Source: Sabethes cyaneus
Lineage: Eukaryota; Arthropoda; Insecta; Diptera; Culicidae
DNA: 64,000 bases
Assembly (NCBI RefSeq): GCF_943734655.1
Contig: NC_071353.1
Span: 76,578,121 to 76,642,120 of the forward strand
Reading direction: 5' to 3'
Below the pieces are notes generated by a model. That model was not told the origin of the DNA. It worked only from the letters and a program-made list of their open reading frames with translations, and did not search any database. Below, piece after piece: positions 11,588-22,295 of the stretch; the stretch's first letter is position 1; each line of letters begins with the position of its first letter. Position numbers and translations under genes: made by a program.

Positions 11588-14500
11588 ATGCCCGTGATGC
11601 ATTCGCCGTCGCATTCCGATAATGGGACGGATTCTGCACCATTCTACGGCTTCGCCGAAGGGGAAACCAATGCAGATGCAGATGCAGCCGTGACGAAGGA
11701 GTTGTCTGGAATGTTTCGCCAGCGAAAAAAAATCCAGCAGAAGCTTGTTCGTATCCAGAAGTCGTTACAATCTGAGCAGCCTCACAGCATAGCTCAACTC
11801 AGCGTAATGGCGAAGAGCTTGGCCTCAATCTACTCAGAGTTTAGTGCATTTCATAGCAAAGTCATGGCGCTTATTCCGGAAGAAGCAATTGCTTACCAGG
11901 ACGATATTTACGCTGCATTCGAAAATCTGCATAACGATGTTTCAACTGTTGTAGAAGAATTTATCCTAATGGCAAAGATTACACCCGCTCCACCATCCTC
12001 ACCCCAGGTGATCATCCAACAGCAACCCTTAAAGGCCCCAATTCCCACCTTTGATGGATCATACTTCATGTGGCCAAAGTTCAAGGCCATATTTGAAGAT
12101 TTAATGGCTAAGTCGGAAGATACAGACGCACTTAAACTGTATCACCTTGACAAGGCTCTTGTGGGTAATGCAGCAGGAATATTGGATGCTAGGGTTATGA
12201 TAGAAGGCAACTATCAGCAGGCTTGGGCAATACTAACGGAGCGCTTCGAAAATAAACGCGCAATAGTAGAGTGCCACATCGGTGGACTACTATCATTAAA
12301 CAAAATGTCGTCGGAATCGAACAAGGAATTGCGTGCTCTGTTGGATGAAGTTACTCGTCATGTTGAAAGCTTACGCTACCTTGAGCAACCGATTCAAGGT
12401 GTATCAGAACACATCATCGTTTACTTAATCACTAACGCTCTGGACAAAATAACTCACAAGTCTTGGGAATCAGTACAAAAAAAGGGTGAAATTCCGGAAT
12501 ACGAACCAACAATGAAGTTCCTACGATCGAGATGCCAAATGCTTGAAAATTGCGAGGCAACATTTCAAGGTCGAATTCCAACTGCCAAGCCAATGCAAAG
12601 TCAGTCGTTAAGGATAAACCCACAGAAGAGTCATGCAGCCGTAGCCGACGATTCTACCACGAAACCCACTTGTGACATGTGTAGTGGTCCTCATCGAACC
12701 TTTCAATGTCCATCTTTAAATAAGCTTACGCCAGCTGAAAGAAGTAAGAAAATTAAGGTTACAAAACTTTGCTACAATTGTTTACGTAAGGGCCATCAGT
12801 CCAAGGAGTGTCTATCCGGACGGTATTGCAAGAAATGTCAGCGTCGGCACCACACAATGCTTCATGAAGATAGTGTTACAATGCCAAGAGTCGAAGTGAA
12901 CGTGTCAGCATCAAGCAAAACTGAAGAATCTCATGCTCGAGCGAGTTCGTCGCAGGCTAACCAAGCACTGCAAGAAACTTCGTCCGTTTCTACGGCCTGT
13001 AATTGTGTAAGAGCAGCCAAAACTGTACTGTTGCTCACAGCAGTGGTCAATGCTAATGACAAAAATGGTTAGTTACATCCCTGTCGAGTTCTTTTGGATA
13101 GTGGATCCCAAGTGAACTTTGTGGCAGAGAGAATGGCTAATCTTCTGAATTTAGCTAAGATGCCTGCCAATGTTTCTATAACTGATATTAACGCTTTGCG
13201 TTCTCTTGCTCGCGACAAGGTTTTGTTAAAGTTTCGGTCCCGCGTATCGACCTTTCATGCTAACCTTGAGTGTTTAGTCACATCTAAGGTGACTGGAGCC
13301 ATACCAACTTCCGAGATTGATGTCAGCCAATGGAAATTTCCCGAAGGATTAATTCTCGCTGATCCCGAATTTCACAAACCAGGTCGTGTGGACATGTTGA
13401 TAGGTGCAGAGCTTTTTTTGACGTGTTTAAACCAGGCCAGCTCAAATTAGCAGACAACCTCCCACAATTACGTGACAACCACTTAGGGTGGATCGTGTCG
13501 GGTGTAGTGGATGAGCCATTCATATCCAATCCAACTCCTCAACATTGCAATATTGCAACTATTGATGAAGTGGAGAATTCAATACAACGTTTCTGGCAGG
13601 TGAAGGAGGTTCCAGATGCACCTGTAATTTCCGACGAAGAACATGAATGTGAAGCTCACTTTCGATCTACATATAAGCGTGATTCGACAGGAAGATTTAT
13701 AGTAAAACTGCCATTTAAGGAAAACCTTTCCAAGCTTGACGACTGCCGTGAATTAGCCTTGAAGAGGTTTTTAATGCTAGAACAACGACTTCAGCGCAAT
13801 CCCGACCTATATCAACAATATCGAGATTTTATGCGGGAGTATGAGGTGCTTCGACATTGCCACGAAATAAACATAGCCGATGATCCTCCCGCTCAGACTA
13901 ACTACTACATGCCGCATCACGCGGTGTTACGGCCATCTAGTTCCAGTACGAGGTGCCGGGTCGTGTTTGACGCCAGTGCCAAGACCTCTTCATCTACCCT
14001 ATCTTTAAATGAGGTTTTGCGAGTCGGTCCAGTGATACAGGCCGATCTCTATTCTATAATACTAAGGTTCCGCAAACACCAGGTGGCATTTTCAGCGGAT
14101 GTTTCAAAAATGTTTCGCCAAATTCAAGTTTCACCAGGAGACACACACTTCCAGCGGATCTTCTGGAGAGAAGGGCCGTCTCAACCGATACGAGTGATAG
14201 AATTGAATACCGTTACATACGGAACAGCATCGGCGCCCTATCAAGCGACTCGCTGTTTGATGCAACTAACCAAAGATGAAGGAGATCGTTTTCCAGTTGC
14301 TGCCCGAATCATTAAGCAAGAGGTCTATATGGACGACATTTTATCGGGCGCTGAGACTCTCGAAGAAGCCATGGAAAGCCAAATTCAACTCAAATCGCTA
14401 CTTGCAAGTGGAGGCTTCCCGATACATAAGTGGTGTTCCAATTCACAAGAGTTTTTGGAAAACGTGCCGCCAGAAGATCGAGAGAAACAGACTTCATTGA

Positions 14501-17010
14501 AGGAATGCGGACCAAACAATGTGAATAAGATACTTGGTCTTCTATGGGATTCCACAGCTGATACGTTTTTAATTGCCAATCAGGCCGATGTAGCACCACA
14601 AACCAGCGAACCCGTGACCAAGCGGAAGATCTATGCCGCGATTGCCAAATTCTACGATCCAATTGGAATTTTCTCACCAACCATCATTCTAGCGAAATTA
14701 TTGGCGCAAAGCTTGTGGAAATTAAAGGTTGGATGGGATGAACCTATTGATGAAGTGGTGGCGCAACAGTGGAGAAAGTTGGCGCATTCGATGCCGTATT
14801 TGAAGCAGATTGAAGTTCCGAGGTGCTTCACATTCCAAAATGCCATTTACTATGAGTTACACGGATTTTCGGATGCCTCTGCTGTAGCATACGGATGCTG
14901 CATATATTTGCGAAGTATTTTCGCTGACGGATCAGCGAAAATGAGACTCCTAACAAGTAAATCCAAATTGGCGCCGTTGGAAGATATGACTATCCCAAGG
15001 AAGGAATTATGCGCAGCACGTCTACTCGCACGAATGTTGCAGAAGGTAATTTCAGCTTTGGAGATGCAATTTAATGAAATCGTTTTGTGGTGCGATAGTA
15101 CGATTGTCCTGGCTTGGATAAAAAAACCTCTCAATCAGTTACAAGTGTTCGTGAAAAATCGTGTTGCTGAGATCCAGTCGCTAACAGTTAATTACCAATG
15201 GAAGTACATTCGTTCCCAACAAAACCCCGCAGATATAGTGTCACGCGGCCAACTGCCCGAGGAGCTTACAAACAACAATCTCTGGTGGAACGGACCTGAA
15301 TTTCTCGCTGACTCATCGTATTTCACCGAAGAACCGGAGAGGGTGTTAGATGAAAATCTCCCTGAAATGAAATTAGTCATCGCCATGCCAGCAGTAAATA
15401 TGGACCCTTTCCCATTTTTTTACAAGCATAGCAGTTTTCGACGAGTTCAGAGGATTATGGGTTATATTCTGCGTTTCATAGGAAACTGTCGTAAAACTCG
15501 TCAACAGGAGCGCTGTAGTAGGAGTCTGTCGGTTAGTGAGCTGCGCCATTCTTCTGAAATCATCATCCACGTCATTCAAATCAAACACCTGCGTGACGAA
15601 ATTCATCGAGTTATAAACAACCAACCTTGTAAGGTTCTCGGCAGCCTTGCACCGTTTTATCAAGATGGACTTCTACGAGTTGGTGGTCGACTAAAGCATT
15701 CCAGATTATCATTCCCGGTACGACATCCTATTGTTCTCCCTAATAAGGACCCACTTGTGCGAAATTTGATCCGGGAAATGCATGTTGAAATGCTGCACCT
15801 AGGCCAATCTGGTTTGATGAATGCAATGAGGCAACGTTATTGGCTGCTTAATGCGCGATCCACCATCAGAATGGTTATACGCGGTTGCGTAAAATGTTTT
15901 AAAACGAATCCAGTCGGCTCAGCACAGCTTATGGGCAACCTACCCTCTGCCAGAGTTATACCTGCGGAACCATTTTCTGTAACCGGGATAGATTACGCCG
16001 GTCCTATTTGGCTCAAACAAGGGTCACGACGACATCCAGTACTTGTAAAAGGTTACATAGCCGTTTTTGTCTGCATGACCACCAAGGCTGTCCACTTGGA
16101 AGCGGTTTCGGACCTCAGCATGGATGCATTTTTAGCAGCTCTAAGGGGATTCATAGGTCGAAGAGGCAACATTGAGCAGCTGCACTCCGACAATGCAACA
16201 AATTTTCGCGGTGCGAAACACGAGCTAAATAAATTATATTTACAGTTCCAGAGCCAGCAGGACATTGGACGTGTTGAAGAATTCTGCAAACGTCGTGAAA
16301 TTAATTGGCATTTCATCCCAGCCAATGCACCTGAATTTAGCGGTTTATGGGAAGCTGCGGTAAAGTCGGCAAAAACCCATTTAAAACGTATTGTAGGCAA
16401 TACTAAGCTTACTTTCGAAGACCTTGTTACTGTGTTGGTGGACATAGAGGCTGTCCTCAATTCCCGACCTCTTTTCAGTATCTCGAACGACCCGAACGAT
16501 CCCATGGTGATTACTCCTGGCCATTATTTGATCGGACGTCCTTTAACTGCTTTACCTGAACCATCCCTCAAGGACATCAAGATGGGACGGTTAGATCGAT
16601 GGCAACACCTGAAACTAATGCGCGAACAATTTTGGCGAGTGTGGAGTAACGAATACCTTAATACTTTGCAGCCTCGCAAAAAGAATCAACGTATAGAGCC
16701 AAACATTAGAGTTGGGATGATAGTTCTACTGCGAGACATCAATCGAGATCCACTCGAATGGAAAATGGGTCGTATAACAGCAGTTTTTCCAGGTGACGAC
16801 GGTTTGGTCAGAGCGGTTGACGTCACCATCGCTGGTTCTAAGTACAGGCGTCCTATCAACAAAATCTGTGTCCTGCCTATTGAAGATAACCGAGAATTTC
16901 TGAAATCTGTTGATACGATGTCTCAACGCGGGGAGGATGTTCCGGCTGACGCGGTGCCAATCAGTGAGAAGCAGAACGCAGACCAATCATCGACAAGTAT
17001 GACGCAATAA
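11588..17010 (+). pseudogene. BEL2 gag-pol, one stop and one frameshift, ending inside the 3' LTR
   Basis: Complete BEL/Pao polyprotein with two lesions. The start is ATG 11588. The N-terminal gag-like part runs to about residue 330, then zinc knuckles (C-D-M-C-S-G-P-H-R-T-F-Q-C; C-Y-N-C-L-R-K-G-H-Q-S-K-E-C). An in-frame TAG at 13070-13072 is followed by the protease motif L-L-D-S-G-S. A run of seven T at about 13412 has lost one T, shifting the frame where family members read A-E-L-F-F-D-V-F-K-P-G-Q. After that the frame is open to 17010: RT with Y-M-D-D, RNase H-like (H-G-F-S-D-A-S), an H-H-C-C-like region and integrase (S-D-N-A-T-N-F, W-E-A-A-V-K). The last ~24 codons lie in the 3' LTR. 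Confidence 0.9.
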
Positions 17011-17277
17011 TGATGCAATCACTTGCTATATAAGAAGCAGCAGCGGTGCCTAAGTTTTAAGTTTGTTTTAACCATCTACCTGTAAACATCATAAGTTATC
17101 AAAGGAAGAAAATAAACTGCACGTTGGTGCTGTACAAATTTGAAAACCCCTGTTTCTCACTGTAACAACTGCAATTTCGGAGCATCGTTACAAAGATCCT
17201 TTTAAGGGTCAATTTGAAGAGTAAATTCAACGATTGCTTCCGAAACGAATTTGTACACCGCCACTGCAGCGTGAACA
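16938..17277 (+). repeat. BEL2 3' LTR, 340 bp
   Basis: Preceded by the purine tract GGGGAGGA and followed by target duplication GGGTC at 17278-17282. Partner of 10717-11056. Confidence 0.92.
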
Positions 17278-17290
17278 GGGTCTATTTTGT

Positions 17291-17451
17291 GGATGGTAAA
17301 TGGTTGAATAATGCGCTCCAGAACTATCACGAAGTTCCACAGCCTCTTATTTAGCAACTCCTATCTCTACCTCCTCGTGGTACCATCCGGGATACGCTCC
17401 TTAGTGGAAATCGGACAACCGGTGGAAACTAGGGTCGTATGCGGACAGAGA
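17291..17451 (+). ncRNA. HDV-like self-cleaving ribozyme at the R1 LINE 5' end
   Basis: Double-pseudoknot fold read by hand. P1 (7 bp) GGATGGT 17291-17297 with ACCATCC 17382-17388. P2 (5 bp) TCTCT 17364-17368 with AGAGA 17447-17451. P3 (3 bp) ACC 17369-17371 with GGT 17379-17381. L3 is TCCTCGT. P1.1 is GG 17389-17390 with CC in L3. P4 is ATACG 17392-17396 with CGTAT 17436-17440. J4/2 is GCGGAC, with the candidate catalytic C at 17442. P1 length, P3 length and L3 match the hepatitis delta-type fold. Cleavage would fall between 17290 and 17291, exactly the target-duplication junction. Not folded by software. Confidence 0.75.
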
Positions 17452-17762
17452 AGGGGGCACTCATGCGAAGGCTGAGTGTAAACTCTCCGCCTGCAAATGA
17501 CGGATCTCGGTAGAAGCATGTTCGATGAACCTGAAAATACCGAGAACCTGAGCAGAGGGTCCAAAGCCCCCAAAGGAGGACGGTTTTAATAGCTATTATC
17601 CATGGCTAAAAGTAAAAACATGAATGGATAAACCCCTAATCCAAGGTGTCATGCGACCCGTGCCGAGGGATGAATGGTGGGGGGGTTCTATAAATACTCA
17701 GCCTCAAACGGAGCCTGTGGAGTACCAGAGCGCCCTCCACAGTAATCAGCCCTTACCGCATC

Positions 17763-19202
17763 ATGAGGGGCTCTGATGTGGCGGACTTTTCTTTCCCCTC
17801 AACTCGTGGGATTCTTATGGAAGACAAAATCAAAAATACAACAAGTGTGGATACGGTGGAAAACCCGTTCGCTAGAGGAGGCATCCAGCGTTCTCCACCA
17901 AGGGTGGAGAAGGATGCAACTAGGAGCGCTAGTGTGGGTGGCAAAGGCAGCGGTATGCCTACCACGCCGGACACAGCGATGAACGGCCCAGCGCTTATCA
18001 GGGCGATGGAGAAAAATAGAGACGCTGTACCTAAAGTGGTAGCAGCGTCACAGCAGCTCGAGGTAATAATCGAGTTTACGTCAGGTCGCGGCAATTTCTC
18101 CAAGGACCTGAAGCAGAGCTTGCTCATGCTTCGGAGAACCTTGAATGCAGCGACCAAAACGCACAACGACCTCGTGGCGCGTGCAGGAGAGGCTAAGAAG
18201 GTGACCGTGAAGGCGTCGAAGGCAGTACAAACGGACGCTTGCCCGTTGACGGAGTGTCGTAACGCGGCCCAGGAGGCTACGGAAAGCGCTACCAGCAGCG
18301 GTAAGGCATCCGCCAAGCGCCCGAGACAGTCCCCGGGGGATAGCACCCCTGGCGGACCGAAAAAACGCCTGATCGGTAAAAGCCCTCAGGCTAGCGGGTT
18401 GGCAGAGCTAACCGATGAACCAGCGGGAAGCTCCAAGACAGGTGGCCCGTGGACCCAGGTTAGGGCCAAGAGAAAAGGCGGAGGAGGCTCCAGTAAAAAA
18501 ACTGCTCCACCTAAACCGGCAAGAAAGCGAGCGAAGAAGGGCGACGCTCTTATCCTGAAAACCGACGGGTCGAAATACTCGGAGGTTCTGAAGGCCATGA
18601 GAGGAGACGCCCTACTCAAGGATCTGGGCGCGGACGTACGGAGCATCCGCCGCTCACGCACGGGCGATATGATCCTCGAGTTAAAGAAGGACGCCACAAA
18701 GAAGAGTTCCGCATACAAGCCCATAGCGGAAGGAGTGTTCGGGGACGGAGTGAAGGTACGTGCTCCCACACCAGAAGTGACTCTCCAGCTTAAGAACCTG
18801 GACGAGATCACCGAAGTGCGTGAGGTCGTACAAGCTCTCAAAGAGCAAAGTGGAGTGGTGGTGGCAACCGAGGCGGTTCGCCTACGCAAGGGTCCGGCCG
18901 GGACCCAGGTAGCCACCATACGACTTCCGCTGATTGACGGAAACAAAGCCCTGAAAGCTGCTAGGCTAAAAGTGGGGTGGTCGGTATGCCCACTGAGCGT
19001 GTCCAAGCAGTCGGAAGCTTGCTTCCGGTGTTTCGAGCACGGACATAAAGCCTGGAACTGCAAGGGGCTAGATAGGAGCCAGTTGTGCAGGAGATGTGGC
19101 AGTGCTGGCCATAAAGCAAAGGACTGCGCGGAGCCTCCTAAGTGCCTGATCTGTACCGGTAAACGGGACGCAAAGGTGCCCGGCCGGTGTGCCGGCGACT
19201 AA
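17763..19202 (+). CDS. R1 LINE ORF1, 479 aa, CCHC nucleocapsid-like protein
   Basis: Gag-like RNA-binding protein of the retrotransposon RNP. It starts at an ATG after a ~470-base 5' UTR. The N-terminal two thirds are Lys/Ser/Pro-rich (many K-K and G-G-P-K-K-R stretches) and of low complexity. The C-terminus (residues ~418-475) has zinc knuckles C-F-R-C-F-E-H-G-H-K-A-W-N-C and C-R-R-C-G-S-A-G-H-K-A-K-D-C plus a third cysteine group, as in R1-clade ORF1. It ends in TAA 19200-19202, and the same frame continues straight into the ORF2 endonuclease. Confidence 0.85.
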   Translation: MRGSDVADFSFPSTRGILMEDKIKNTTSVDTVENPFARGGIQRSPPRVEKDATRSASVGGKGSGMPTTPDTAMNGPALIRAMEKNRDAVPKVVAASQQLEVIIEFTSGRGNFSKDLKQSLLMLRRTLNAATKTHNDLVARAGEAKKVTVKASKAVQTDACPLTECRNAAQEATESATSSGKASAKRPRQSPGDSTPGGPKKRLIGKSPQASGLAELTDEPAGSSKTGGPWTQVRAKRKGGGGSSKKTAPPKPARKRAKKGDALILKTDGSKYSEVLKAMRGDALLKDLGADVRSIRRSRTGDMILELKKDATKKSSAYKPIAEGVFGDGVKVRAPTPEVTLQLKNLDEITEVREVVQALKEQSGVVVATEAVRLRKGPAGTQVATIRLPLIDGNKALKAARLKVGWSVCPLSVSKQSEACFRCFEHGHKAWNCKGLDRSQLCRRCGSAGHKAKDCAEPPKCLICTGKRDAKVPGRCAGD

Positions 19203-22200
19203 GCTACGTTCATAGTGCAAGTGACACAACTCAACCTGAACCACTGCAGCACAGCTCAGCAGCTGTTACACCAAGCAGTTTCTGAGTCAGCAATGGACAT
19301 TGCCATAGTCTCGGATCCATATCGCGTCCCTGCCGGAAACGGCAACTGGGTCTCGGATAGGTCTGCGACGGCGGCTATATGGACAACAAGCAGGTTCCCG
19401 GTTCAGGAGGTTGTGTCAACTGCAGACGAGGGATTTGCGGTTGCCAAAGTGGGTGGAGTGTTCTACTGCAGTTGTTATGCTCCGCCGAGTTGGTCTATCG
19501 ACCAGTTTACGCGGATGGTAGACCGAGTATCAGTTGTGCTGACTGGTTTAAGGCCGGTGGTTGTGGCGGGCGACTTTAACGCTTGGGCGGTAGAGTGGGG
19601 AAGTCGTCGCACGAACCATAGGGGTCGGATTCTGTTTGAAGCTCTGGCAAAGCTCAACGTAGATCTGGCCAACGTCGGCAACACAAGTACCTTCAGTAGG
19701 AACGGTGCGGAGTCTATCATCGACGTGACTTTCGGCAGTCCTGGTCTGATAGGAGACTGGCGGGTAGATAATGGCTACACTCACAGTGACCACCAGGCGG
19801 TCCGCTATGGTGTCGGTCAGATAACGAGGCGGCAGGCGGCGAGTAGGGCCAACACTCCAACCACCCGTGGATGGAAGACATCATACTTCGATCCCGAAGT
19901 ATTTGTGGAAGCGATCCGGAGAGAGTGCGGTGATCGCGGTATGCCCGATCCGAACGCTGATCATTTGGTTGAGGTACTGTCGCGAGCATGTGACGCTACC
20001 ATGCCTAGGAAAGGTCGTCCTAGGTATGGCAGGTCACCGGCTTACTGGTGGACAGATGAAATTGCGGAACTCCGCGGAGCGTGCTTTCGTGCGAGGAGAA
20101 TTATGCAAAGAGCTCGTTCGGATGAAAGCAGGGCTGAACGTCGAGTAGCACTTGTTGCTGCACGCGCAGCGCTTAAGAGCGGGATAAAAGCTAGTAAACG
20201 AGACTGCTTTGAAAGGTTATGTACTAGTGCCAATGCGAACCCGTGGGGTGATGCCTACAGAGTCGTAATGGCAAAGACCAAGGGTGTGATGGCGCCCGCT
20301 GAGCAATCGCCAGAGATGCTGGAGCGGATCATCGAGGGCCTCTTTCCGCGCCACGAGCCAAGGCCCTGGCCCCAGGCCGCTGAGTCGTCCCACGGCCGAC
20401 GTTCCAGTATCTCAGACCATAGCGTAGGATGGTCGGCCTCCCAGCCGAACATCCAAAGTAACGTGGGCGACGGCGGTTTGGAGGTCGGGGAGGAAGTGAC
20501 GGTTACGAACGAGGAACTCATTGATATCGCTAAATCCCTAAAGGTGAGCAAGGCACCGGGGCCAGACGGTATCCCGAATATGGCCATTAAAGCGGCTATT
20601 TTAGAGGCTCCCGAATTATTCGGGGCAGTAATGAATAGATGCCTGGAAGCTGGCCACTTCCCGGACAGATGGAAGCGACAGAACCTGGTCCTATTGCCGA
20701 AGCCGGGAAAACCTCCGGGTGTCCCCTCGCCATATAGGCCGATCTGTCTACTCGATACTGCCGGCAAGGTGCTGGAGAGGGTTATCCTTAACAGACTCGT
20801 ACAGTACACGGAGGGTACAAACGGTCTGTCAAGGAACCAATTCGGCTTCCGAAAAGGCAAATCTACGGTGGATGCCATCTTGTCTGTCACTAAGACAGCC
20901 GAGGTGGCAATCCAGCCCAAGAGGACAGGTATTCGTTATTGCGCAGTTGTCACGCTCGACGTGAGAAATGCGTTTAATGGCGCTAGCTGGGACTCCATAG
21001 CCAGCTCGCTTCGGAACGTCCAAGTGCCGGTGTCGCTGTACAGAATTCTGGAAAATTATTTCCAGAATCGTGTGCTATGCTACAACACGGAGGAGGGTCA
21101 GAAATGCGTTCCAATCACCTCAGGGGTTCCGCAAGGTTCCATACTGGGCCCGGTGTTGTGGAACGTCATATATGACGAGGTGTTGAAGCTAAAGTTTCCG
21201 GTAGGGGTGGCGATTGTCGGCTTTGCGGACGATATCACCTTGGAAGTCTACGGTGAATCTATCAGAGAGGTTGAGTTGACGGCTGCCCACTCTATAAGCA
21301 TTGTTGAAGATTGGATGCGATCCAGGAAACTGGACCTAGAGCATCATAAAACGGAGGTTATCGTGGTTAACAACCGCAAGTCGGTGCAGCAAGCAAATAT
21401 CAGTGTCGGGGACTGCACTATTTCGTCAACGCGGTTCTTAAAACTCCTTGGAGTCATGGTCGACGACAAGCTCAAGTTCGGGAGCTACGTCGACTATGCC
21501 TGCAAGAAGGCTTCCACAGCTATTTCGGCATTGTCTCGTATGATGTCTAATAGCTCTGCGGTATATGGCAGCAAGCGAAGGCTTTTAGCCAACGTGGTCC
21601 AGTCCATACTCAGGTATGGCGGGCCGGTGTGGTCATCGGCGTTAGGTACCAAAAGCTATCTAGCCAAGCTGGAAAGCACCTATCGTCTCATGTGCTTAAG
21701 AGTGGCGAGTGCGTACCGCACAGTTTCACATGACGCAATCTGCGTCTTAGCGGGTATGATGCCTATTGGTATCATCATCAGCGAGGACGTAGAGTGCTTC
21801 AACCAACGTGGAACTAGAGGCATACGGAGCACCACAAGATCGGCCTCGATGATCACATGGCAGCGGGCATGGTCTGATTCCACAAAAGGCCGGTGGACAC
21901 ATAGACTTATCCCGGAACTATCCGGATGGGTCAACAGGCGTCATGGCGAAGTCAACTTCCACCTGACACAGATTCTGTCAGGGCATGGTTGTTTTAGACA
22001 GTATCTGCACAAATTTGGGCATGCGGAGTCCCCCGAGTGTCCCGAATGCGCGGACGTTGAGGAAACTGCAGAACATGCTTTCTTCATATGCCCTCGTTTC
22101 GAGGGCGTGAGAAGCAACATGATGGCAGTTAGCGGACAGGACACTACTCCGGATAACTTAGTCCAAAGGATGTGTTCTAGCTCGGACGTCTGGGGTGCGG

Positions 22201-22295
22201 TCAATGCGGCTGCTACCCAGATCGTACTTGAGCTACAAAACCGCTGGAAAGCCGATCAACGGCGAATAAACAGCCTAACTACCATAGTCCAGTAG
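19203..22295 (+). CDS. R1 LINE ORF2: AP-type endonuclease and reverse transcriptase
   Basis: Catalytic protein for target-primed reverse transcription. Endonuclease at the start: Q-L-N-L-N-H-C, S-D-P-Y, G-D-F-N-A-W (~residue 122 from codon 19215), S-D-H-Q-A-V-R-Y (~195). Reverse transcriptase: S-K-A-P-G-P-D-G-I-P, Y-R-P-I-C-L-L-D, G-V-P-Q-G-S-I-L-G-P, F-A-D-D-I (~669). A C-terminal Cys/His motif C-P-E-C...H-A-F-F-I-C lies near 941. It is in the same frame as ORF1 with only TAA between. No ATG precedes the endonuclease motif; the codon at 19215 is GTG. Readthrough, reinitiation or non-AUG start are all possible. Confidence 0.88.
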   Translation, partial: ATFIVQVTQLNLNHCSTAQQLLHQAVSESAMDIAIVSDPYRVPAGNGNWVSDRSATAAIWTTSRFPVQEVVSTADEGFAVAKVGGVFYCSCYAPPSWSIDQFTRMVDRVSVVLTGLRPVVVAGDFNAWAVEWGSRRTNHRGRILFEALAKLNVDLANVGNTSTFSRNGAESIIDVTFGSPGLIGDWRVDNGYTHSDHQAVRYGVGQITRRQAASRANTPTTRGWKTSYFDPEVFVEAIRRECGDRGMPDPNADHLVEVLSRACDATMPRKGRPRYGRSPAYWWTDEIAELRGACFRARRIMQRARSDESRAERRVALVAARAALKSGIKASKRDCFERLCTSANANPWGDAYRVVMAKTKGVMAPAEQSPEMLERIIEGLFPRHEPRPWPQAAESSHGRRSSISDHSVGWSASQPNIQSNVGDGGLEVGEEVTVTNEELIDIAKSLKVSKAPGPDGIPNMAIKAAILEAPELFGAVMNRCLEAGHFPDRWKRQNLVLLPKPGKPPGVPSPYRPICLLDTAGKVLERVILNRLVQYTEGTNGLSRNQFGFRKGKSTVDAILSVTKTAEVAIQPKRTGIRYCAVVTLDVRNAFNGASWDSIASSLRNVQVPVSLYRILENYFQNRVLCYNTEEGQKCVPITSGVPQGSILGPVLWNVIYDEVLKLKFPVGVAIVGFADDITLEVYGESIREVELTAAHSISIVEDWMRSRKLDLEHHKTEVIVVNNRKSVQQANISVGDCTISSTRFLKLLGVMVDDKLKFGSYVDYACKKASTAISALSRMMSNSSAVYGSKRRLLANVVQSILRYGGPVWSSALGTKSYLAKLESTYRLMCLRVASAYRTVSHDAICVLAGMMPIGIIISEDVECFNQRGTRGIRSTTRSASMITWQRAWSDSTKGRWTHRLIPELSGWVNRRHGEVNFHLTQILSGHGCFRQYLHKFGHAESPECPECADVEETAEHAFFICPRFEGVRSNMMAVSGQDTTPDNLVQRMCSSSDVWGAVNAAATQIVLELQNRWKADQRRINSLTTIVQ

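Larger units (their letters stand above)
10717..17277 (+). mobile_element. BEL/Pao retrotransposon BEL2, both LTRs present
   Basis: Two 340-bp LTRs (10717-11056 and 16938-17277) flank gag-pol. The target duplication is GGGTC on both sides. Order: LTR, primer binding site, gag, protease, RT, RNase H, integrase, purine tract GGGGAGGA, LTR. I noticed two differences between the LTRs (T/G near 10939 versus 17159, and A/T in ccattt versus cctttt), about 0.6 %, so insertion was recent. It sits inside the upstream target duplication of the R1 LINE next to it. Confidence 0.92.

Noticed and set aside
17690..17762. Host promoter upstream of ORF1 (tataaata-like at 17690)
   Set aside because: It lies within the LINE 5' UTR, downstream of the ribozyme; R1-type elements do not need a TATA box and the match is probably chance.
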